Below are positions 6,065 to 11,697 of a stretch of 11,697 nucleotides of DNA, one piece after another. The notes under the pieces are model-generated. The model was given only the letters and a program-made list of their open reading frames with translations, did not search any database and was not told where the DNA came from. The position numbers and the translations under genes are program-made. Source of the stretch: Pseudomonadota bacterium (GTDB lineage: Bacteria > Pseudomonadota > Alphaproteobacteria > Rhizobiales > Methylopilaceae); the NCBI GenBank assembly GCA_023430145.1, contig JAEZCD010000185.1:1-11697 (forward strand), in the 5' to 3' direction. Position 1 is the first letter of the stretch. Every line of letters starts with the position of its first letter.

Positions 6065-7618
6065 ATGCAGCTCACGCTCTGGACATACGAGGGCCCCCCG
6101 CATGTCGGCGCGATGCGCGTCGCGACCGCGATGCAGGGCCTGCACTACGTCCTGCACGCGCCGCAGGGCGACACCTACGCCGACCTGCTCTTCACCATGA
6201 TCGAGCGCAACGCCGCGCGGCCGCCGGTCACCTACACGACCTTCCAGGCGCGCGACCTCGGCGGCGACACCGCCGAGCTGTTCAAGCGCGCGGTCGTCGA
6301 CGCCTACGAGCGCTTCCGGCCCGAGGCGATGATCGTCGGCGCCTCGTGCACGGCCGAGCTGATCCAGGACGATCCCGGCGGCCTCGCCCGGGCGATCGGC
6401 TTGCCGATCCCGGTGATCCCGCTCGAGCTGCCCGCCTACCAGAAGAAGGAGAACTGGGGCGCGGCGGAGACTTTCTACCAGCTGTCCCGCGCGCTCGCGG
6501 GACGTGCAGCGGCGTCGGCGGAGGCGCGCTCTCCCCTGCCCGGCGCCCGGCGCCGCTGCAACATTATCGGCCCGACGGCGCTCGGCTTCCGCCATCGCGA
6601 CGATGTGCGGGAGATCACCGGCCTGCTCGGACGCCTCGGGATCGAGGTCAACGTCACCGCTCCACTCGGTGCCCGACCGTCCGACATCGCCCGCCTCGGC
6701 GACGCCGACTTCAACGTCGTGCTCTATCCCGAGATCGCCGGCCCGACCGCGCAATGGCTGCAGCGCACCTTCGGCCAGCCGGCAACCAGGACCGTCCCGA
6801 TCGGCGTATCGGCGACGCGGGCCTTCATCGCCGAGGTGGCCGCGCTCGCCGGCGTCGACCCGCGGCCGGTGCTCGAGGCCGAGACCTCGCGCCTGCCCTG
6901 GTATTCGCGCTCGGTCGACTCGACCTACCTCACCGGCAAGCGGGTCTTCGTCTTCGGCGACGGCACGCACGTCCTCGCCGCCGCACGCGTCGCCGCAGAG
7001 GAGCTCGGCTTCGACGTCGTCGGCATGGGCACCTACTCGCGCGAGCTCGCCCGCGACGTGCGCGAGGCGGCGGCGCGGCTCGGCCTCGAGGCGCTGATCA
7101 CCGACGATTATCTCGACGTCGAGGAGAGGATCGCGGCGCTGCAGCCGGAGCTCGTGCTCGGCACGCAGATGGAGCGGCACATCGCCAAGCGCCTCGGCAT
7201 AGCCTGCGCGGTGATCTCGGCACCGGTGCACGTGGAGGATTTTCCCGCCCGCTACTCGCCGCAGATGGGCTTCGAGGGCGCCAACGTCATTTTCGACACC
7301 TGGGTGCATCCGCTGATGATGGGCCTCGAGGAGCACCTCCTCGGGATGTTCCGCGAGGACGCCGAGTTCCACGACGGCGCCGGCGCCTCGCACCTCGGCG
7401 CCCAGGCGACCTCGCCCGCCCCGCGCCGCGCCGATCCCGTGCCGGAGGCGGCCGGCGCGGCCCACTGGTCGGCCGACGCCGAGACCGAGCTGAAAAAGAT
7501 TCCCTTCTTCGTCCGCGGCAAGGCGCGCCGCAATACCGAGGCGTTCGCGCAGGCACGCGGCCTGCCGATCATCACCATCGAGACCCTGTACGATGCCAAA
7601 GCGCATTTCGGCCGCTGA
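6065..7618 (+). CDS. bchB: Dark-operative protochlorophyllide reductase subunit B
   Basis: This is the second NB subunit of light-independent protochlorophyllide reductase, 517 residues, normal for the family. D36 (in PQGDTYAD) corresponds to the unusual Asp ligand that completes the 4Fe-4S cluster with three BchN cysteines. D285 in WYSRSVDSTYLTGK (279-292) corresponds to the Asp described as the substrate proton donor in the R. capsulatus enzyme. SAPVHVEDFPARYSPQMGFEGANV (385-408) lies near the active site. A C-terminal small PCP_red domain (WSADAETELKKIPFFVRGKARRNTE, from 468) is joined by an Ala/Pro-rich linker at about 440-467. The ATG at 6065 is 2 bases after the bchN stop and gives the canonical MQLTLWTYEG start; no strong Shine-Dalgarno is visible, so coupling to bchN is likely. 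Its 3' end overlaps bchH by 26 bases. Confidence 0.97.
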   Translation: MQLTLWTYEGPPHVGAMRVATAMQGLHYVLHAPQGDTYADLLFTMIERNAARPPVTYTTFQARDLGGDTAELFKRAVVDAYERFRPEAMIVGASCTAELIQDDPGGLARAIGLPIPVIPLELPAYQKKENWGAAETFYQLSRALAGRAAASAEARSPLPGARRRCNIIGPTALGFRHRDDVREITGLLGRLGIEVNVTAPLGARPSDIARLGDADFNVVLYPEIAGPTAQWLQRTFGQPATRTVPIGVSATRAFIAEVAALAGVDPRPVLEAETSRLPWYSRSVDSTYLTGKRVFVFGDGTHVLAAARVAAEELGFDVVGMGTYSRELARDVREAAARLGLEALITDDYLDVEERIAALQPELVLGTQMERHIAKRLGIACAVISAPVHVEDFPARYSPQMGFEGANVIFDTWVHPLMMGLEEHLLGMFREDAEFHDGAGASHLGAQATSPAPRRADPVPEAAGAAHWSADAETELKKIPFFVRGKARRNTEAFAQARGLPIITIETLYDAKAHFGR

Positions 7619-10600
7619 AACGACGCCGATCCGCGTCGTCATCGTCACGATGGACAGCCATCTGGCGGGCGCCGCCGCGCGCGCCCGGGCGTCGCTGCAA
7701 CGGGAGCTGCCGGGGCTCGAGATCGCCGTGCACGCGGCCGACGAATGGGGGGAGGATTCTGCCGCCCTCGCCCGCTGCAAGGCGGACATCGCCCGCGGCG
7801 ACATCGTCATCGCCACCATGCTGTTCCTCGACGAGCACATCCGCGCCGTGCTGCCGGCGCTCGCCGCCCGGCGCGAGAGCTGCGACGCGATGATCGGCTG
7901 CCTGTCGGCCGGCGAGGTCGTGCGGCTGACGCGGCTCGGCAAGTTCAGCATGGCGGGTGAATCGCAGGGCGTGATGGCGCTGCTGAAGCGCCTGCGCGGC
8001 AGCGGCAAGGGCAGCGCCGCCCGCGGCAAGGGCCAGATGAAGATGCTGCGCCAGCTGCCGCGGCTGCTGCGCTTCATCCCCGGCACCGCGCAGGACGTAC
8101 GTGCCTATTTCCTGACGCTGCAATACTGGCTCGCGGGGTCGGACGAGAACCTCGCCAACATGATCCGCCTGGTCGTCTCGCGCTACGCGACCGGCGACCG
8201 CGCCGGCCTCACCGGACGGACGAAGTTGGCGCCGCCGATCCACTATCCCGAGGTCGGCCTCTACCACCCGCGGGCCGACGCCCGCATCGTCGAGGATCTC
8301 GCGGCGCTGCCGCGGCCCGACCGTCCGGCCGGGACGGTCGGCCTCCTTCTGATGCGCTCCTACCTGCTCGCCGGCAATGCGCGGCACTATGACGGCGTCA
8401 TCGCCGCGCTCGAGGCGCGCAACCTGCGCGTCATCCCAGCCTTCGCGAGCGGCCTCGACCAGCGGCCGGCGGTCGAGCGCTACTTCTTCGACAACGGCGC
8501 GCCGACCGTGGATGCCGTCGTCTCGCTGACCGGGTTCTCCCTCGTCGGCGGCCCGGCCTACAACGACGCCCGCGCCGCCGAGGACCTGCTCGCCCGCCTC
8601 GACGTGCCCTACATCGCCGCCCACCCCGTAGAGTTCCAGACGCTCGAGCAGTGGCAGGCCGATCCGCGCGGCCTGATGCCGGTGGAAGCGACCATGATGG
8701 TGGCGATCCCCGAGCTCGACGGGGCGATCCTGCCGATGACCTTCGGCGGCCGGGCGACCGGCGACGGGCGCTCGCGCGACATGACCGTGCATCCGGAGCG
8801 GGCGGCCATGCTCGCCGCCCGCGTCGCCAAGCTCGTCGTCCTGCGCGCCAAGCTCCGGGCCGAGCGCAAGATCGCGATCGTCCTGTTCAACTTCCCGCCC
8901 AATGCCGGCAGCACCGGCACCGCTGCCTATCTGTCGGTCTTCAAGTCGCTGCACAACACGCTGCGCACCCTCGCCGCCGCCGGTTACACCGTCGACGTGC
9001 CGCCGTCGGCGGAGGATCTGCGCGAGCGCATCCTCGACGGCAACGCGGCCATGTTCGGCACCGACGCCAACGTCGCCGCGCGCATCCCGGCCGACGATCA
9101 TGTCCGCCGCGAGCCCCATCTCGGCGCCATCGAGAAGCAGTGGGGCGCCGCGCCCGGGCGGCACCAGTCGAACGGCCGCGACATCCTCGTGCTCGGCGAG
9201 CGCTTCGGCAACGTCTTCGTCGGCGTGCAGCCGGCCTTCGGCCACGAGGGCGACCCGATGCGCCTGCTGTTCGAGGGCAGCTTCGCGCCGACGCACGCCT
9301 TCTCGGCCTTCTACCGCTGGATCCGCGAGGATTTCGGCGCCGACGCCGTGCTGCATTTCGGTACCCACGGCGCGCTCGAGTTCATGCCGGGCAAGCAGGC
9401 GGGGATGTCGCAGGACTGCTGGCCCGACCGGCTGATCGGCGACGTGCCGAACTTCTACCTCTACGCCGCCAACAACCCGTCCGAGGGCACGCTCGCCAAG
9501 CGCCGCACGGGCGCGGCGCTGATCAGCTATCTCACGCCCTCGGTCGCCCGCGCGGGGCTCTATCGCGGCCTCGCCGATCTCAAGAGCTCCATCGACCGCT
9601 GGCGGTCGCTGCCGCCCGACACCGAGGCCGAGCAGCGGACGAGCCTCGCCATGCTCGTCCAGGCCCAGGCGGCCGCCGTCGATCTCACCGAAGGCGAGCC
9701 GGCCTGGACGAATCCGGCCGCCCGGATCGAAGCGCTGCGCACGAGCGTCATCGAGCTCGAGCAGACGCTGATCCCGCACGGCCTGCACGTCATCGGCGAG
9801 CCGCCCTCCGCAGCCGCCCGGGCGGAGCTGCTCGACGCGGCAGGCATCGGCGAGACCGAGGACCGGGCGCGTCTCGACCGCCTGCTCGCCACCGACAACG
9901 AGCTGCCCGCGCTCCTGCATGCGCTCGACGGCGGCTACCTGAGGCCCGCGCCGGGCGGCGACCTCGTCCGTACCGTCGACGTGCTGCCGACCGGGCGCAA
10001 CCTCCACGGCTTCGACCCGTTCCGGCTGCCGAGCGCCTTCGCCATCGCCGACGGCGCCCGCCAGGCCGAGCGGCTGCTCGCCCGCCACCTGGCCGAGGCC
10101 CGGGGACTGCCCGAGACCGTGGCGATGGTGCTCTGGGGCACCGACAACCTGAAGACCGAGGGTGGCCCGATCGCCCAGGTTCTCTGGCTCATGGGTGCCG
10201 AGCCGCGGCACGACAGCTACGGCCGGCTCGCCGGCGCGAAACTCGTGCCGCTCGAGCGGCTCGGCCGGCCACGCATCGACGTCGTGGTGACGCTGTCCGG
10301 CATATTCCGCGACCTCTTGCCGATGCAGACCAAGCTGATCGCGGAAGCGGCCCTGCTAGCGGCCGAGGCGGACGAGCCGCCTGCGCACAACTTCATCCGC
10401 AAGCACGCCCTCTCCTACCAGGCCTGCAGCGGCGGCGATCTCGCCGAGGCGGCGCTGCGCGTGTTCGGCAATGCCGACGGCGCCTACGGCGCCAACGTCA
10501 ACCATCTCGTCGACCACGGCGCCTGGACCAACGAGGCCGAGCTCGGCGACGCCTTCCTCCGCCGCAAGGGCTTCGCCTACGGCACCGACGGCCGCGTGGC

Positions 10601-11210
10601 TCGGCAGCCCGGCGTGCTTGCGCATGTGCTCCGCGAGGTCGACGCCGCCTACCAGAACCTCGACTCGATCGAGCTCGGCGTCACCACGGTCGACCACTAT
10701 TTCGACACGCTCGGCGGCATCAGCCGCGCCGTCCGCTCGGCCCGCGGCGAGGCGGTCCCGGTCTACATCGGCGACCAGACGCGCGGCGACGGCCGCGTCC
10801 GCACGCTCGCCGAGCAGGTGGCGCTCGAGACGCGCACCCGGGCGCTGAACCCGAAGTGGTACGAGGCGCTGCTCGAGCACGGCTACGAGGGCGTGCGGCA
10901 GATCGAGTCGCAGGTCACCAACACGCTCGGCTGGTCGGCGACCACCGGCGAGGTTGCGCCCTGGGTCTATCAGCAGCTCACCCAGACCTTCGTCCTCGAT
11001 CCGCAGATGCGCGATCGCCTGGCGACGCTCAACCCGGCCGCCTCGGTGAAGATGACGACCCGGCTGATCGAGGCGCACGAGCGCCAGTACTGGAAGCCCG
11101 ACGAGAGCGTCCGCGAGGCGCTGCGCCGCGCCCACGAGGAGCTCGAAGACCGCATCGAAGGCGTCGGCACGGCCGTCGGCCGGGGGCTCGCGCAGGGAGT
11201 GGCGGCATGA
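7593..11210 (+). CDS. bchH: Magnesium chelatase subunit H
   Basis: BchH is the porphyrin-binding catalytic subunit of Mg-chelatase; with the AAA+ subunits BchI and BchD (not in this window) it inserts Mg2+ into protoporphyrin IX, committing it to bacteriochlorophyll. The 1205-residue length fits. An N-terminal DUF3479-type domain spans about 12-175 (VVIVTMDSHLAGAAARA; IGCLSAGEVVRLTRLGKFSM), followed by the large CobN/Mg-chelatase region. Landmarks are FNFPPNAGSTGTAAYLSVF near 432-450, HFGTHGALEFMPGKQ near 588-602, FYLYAANNPSEG near 620-631 and WGTDNLKTEGGPIAQVLWL near 848-866. A Gly/Lys-rich patch (GSGKGSAARGKGQ) near 137-149 is probably a flexible loop. The ATG at 7593 lies inside bchB; a frame-wide search gives no better start before the conserved VVIVTMD. 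Its stop overlaps bchL (ATGA). Similarity to cobaltochelatase CobN is expected, but the context settles the choice. Confidence 0.97.
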   Translation: MPKRISAAETTPIRVVIVTMDSHLAGAAARARASLQRELPGLEIAVHAADEWGEDSAALARCKADIARGDIVIATMLFLDEHIRAVLPALAARRESCDAMIGCLSAGEVVRLTRLGKFSMAGESQGVMALLKRLRGSGKGSAARGKGQMKMLRQLPRLLRFIPGTAQDVRAYFLTLQYWLAGSDENLANMIRLVVSRYATGDRAGLTGRTKLAPPIHYPEVGLYHPRADARIVEDLAALPRPDRPAGTVGLLLMRSYLLAGNARHYDGVIAALEARNLRVIPAFASGLDQRPAVERYFFDNGAPTVDAVVSLTGFSLVGGPAYNDARAAEDLLARLDVPYIAAHPVEFQTLEQWQADPRGLMPVEATMMVAIPELDGAILPMTFGGRATGDGRSRDMTVHPERAAMLAARVAKLVVLRAKLRAERKIAIVLFNFPPNAGSTGTAAYLSVFKSLHNTLRTLAAAGYTVDVPPSAEDLRERILDGNAAMFGTDANVAARIPADDHVRREPHLGAIEKQWGAAPGRHQSNGRDILVLGERFGNVFVGVQPAFGHEGDPMRLLFEGSFAPTHAFSAFYRWIREDFGADAVLHFGTHGALEFMPGKQAGMSQDCWPDRLIGDVPNFYLYAANNPSEGTLAKRRTGAALISYLTPSVARAGLYRGLADLKSSIDRWRSLPPDTEAEQRTSLAMLVQAQAAAVDLTEGEPAWTNPAARIEALRTSVIELEQTLIPHGLHVIGEPPSAAARAELLDAAGIGETEDRARLDRLLATDNELPALLHALDGGYLRPAPGGDLVRTVDVLPTGRNLHGFDPFRLPSAFAIADGARQAERLLARHLAEARGLPETVAMVLWGTDNLKTEGGPIAQVLWLMGAEPRHDSYGRLAGAKLVPLERLGRPRIDVVVTLSGIFRDLLPMQTKLIAEAALLAAEADEPPAHNFIRKHALSYQACSGGDLAEAALRVFGNADGAYGANVNHLVDHGAWTNEAELGDAFLRRKGFAYGTDGRVARQPGVLAHVLREVDAAYQNLDSIELGVTTVDHYFDTLGGISRAVRSARGEAVPVYIGDQTRGDGRVRTLAEQVALETRTRALNPKWYEALLEHGYEGVRQIESQVTNTLGWSATTGEVAPWVYQQLTQTFVLDPQMRDRLATLNPAASVKMTTRLIEAHERQYWKPDESVREALRRAHEELEDRIEGVGTAVGRGLAQGVAA

Positions 11211-11697
11211 ACGTCTACATCAATCCGAGCGTCGCCGCCGCGCAGGCGCGCCGGCCCGACGGCGAGGGCAGCGTCCAAGTCGGCCTCGATCCCGCCGTCA
11301 CCATCGGCAAGGCGAAGGTCTTCTCGGTCTACGGCAAGGGCGGCATCGGCAAGAGCACCACCTCCTCCAATCTCTCGGTCGCGTTCAGCAAGATCGGCAA
11401 GCGCGTGCTGCAGATCGGCTGCGATCCCAAGCACGATTCCACCTTCACGCTCACCAAGCGCCTCGTACCGACGGTGATCGACGTACTGGAGAGCGTCGAC
11501 TTCCACTCCGAGGAGCTGCGCGTCGAGGATTTTGTCTACGAGGGCTACAACGGCGTCATGTGCGTCGAGGCCGGCGGGCCTCCGGCCGGCACCGGCTGCG
11601 GCGGCTATGTCGTCGGACAGACGGTGAAACTGCTCAAGGAGCATCACCTCCTCGAGGATACCGACATCGTGATCTTCGACGTGCTCGGCGACGTCGT
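11207..11697 (+). CDS. bchL: Dark-operative protochlorophyllide reductase iron protein, partial
   Basis: This is the N-terminal 163 complete codons of BchL, the NifH-like ATPase whose dimer carries a 4Fe-4S cluster and donates electrons to BchNB. The Walker A loop is YGKGGIGKSTTSSN (residues 42-55). GCDPKHDSTF (71-80) and the first cluster cysteine, C131 in AGTGCGGYVVGQTVK, are present; the second cysteine, expected just after FDVLGDVV, falls outside the window. The N-terminal 34 residues before the P-loop domain, with the redox-modulating disordered tail found in BchL, separate it from NifH and from BchX, whose context would be bchYZ. The ATG at 11207 overlaps the bchH stop (ATGA) and follows CAGGGAG by a few bases. 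bchM commonly follows in such operons but cannot be seen here. Confidence 0.97.
   Translation, partial: MNVYINPSVAAAQARRPDGEGSVQVGLDPAVTIGKAKVFSVYGKGGIGKSTTSSNLSVAFSKIGKRVLQIGCDPKHDSTFTLTKRLVPTVIDVLESVDFHSEELRVEDFVYEGYNGVMCVEAGGPPAGTGCGGYVVGQTVKLLKEHHLLEDTDIVIFDVLGDV

Noticed and set aside
7572..10211. Long antisense open frame (about 879 residues) opposite bchH and the end of bchB
   Set aside because: It is rich in Arg, Gly, Ala and His with no recognisable domain, and is a by-product of high-GC coding on the other strand, where bchH is unmistakable.
11207..11697. NifH or BchX instead of BchL
   Set aside because: Position directly after bchH in the bchFNBHL order and the BchL-like N-terminal tail favour BchL; no nif or bchYZ genes are adjacent.

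Overview
The window is part of a photosynthesis gene cluster from a purple (anoxygenic phototrophic) bacterium, most likely an alphaproteobacterium. Three things point there: bacteriochlorophyll genes, a PpsR/CrtJ repressor paired with a PpaA/AerR antirepressor, and strongly GC-rich DNA with GC-ending codons. The gene order resembles high-GC Rhizobiales-like phototrophs, but the genus cannot be settled from this sequence.

Layout: two divergent, tightly packed operons. On the minus strand, reading leftward from about 3982, are ppaA/aerR (B12-binding-type antirepressor), ppsR (PAS-PAS-HTH repressor), bchG (bacteriochlorophyll synthase) and the 5' two-thirds or so of a PucC/BCH2-family transporter gene that runs off the left edge. 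On the plus strand, from about 4129 or 4300, are bchF (3-vinyl hydratase), bchN and bchB (catalytic component of dark-operative protochlorophyllide reductase), bchH (large Mg-chelatase subunit) and the first 163 codons of bchL (the iron protein of the same reductase), cut by the right edge. Most gene junctions are 4-base ATGA or GTGA overlaps; bchN-bchB has a 2-base gap and bchB-bchH a 26-base overlap.

How the genes work together: BchH, with BchI and BchD encoded elsewhere, inserts Mg into protoporphyrin IX. BchL/BchN/BchB reduce protochlorophyllide to chlorophyllide without light. BchF hydrates the 3-vinyl group on the way to bacteriochlorophyllide a. BchG attaches the isoprenoid tail, and the PucC/BCH2 protein is a membrane protein linked to pigment or antenna assembly. 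PpsR represses such genes when oxygen is present, and PpaA/AerR relieves that repression.

The most interesting DNA is between the two operons. It holds a 46-bp dyad-symmetric element (4016-4061) built from TGTCAA/TTGACA motifs around a central GACGTC. About 200 bp away is a perfect TGT-N12-ACA PpsR palindrome (4235-4252). That palindrome lies inside the only ATG-started reading frame for bchF, in a stretch with non-coding-like third-base composition, so the bchF start is unclear. I see no wholly new system, RNA gene, mobile element or CRISPR array; the novelty lies in this regulatory region and in a cysteine difference in PpsR.
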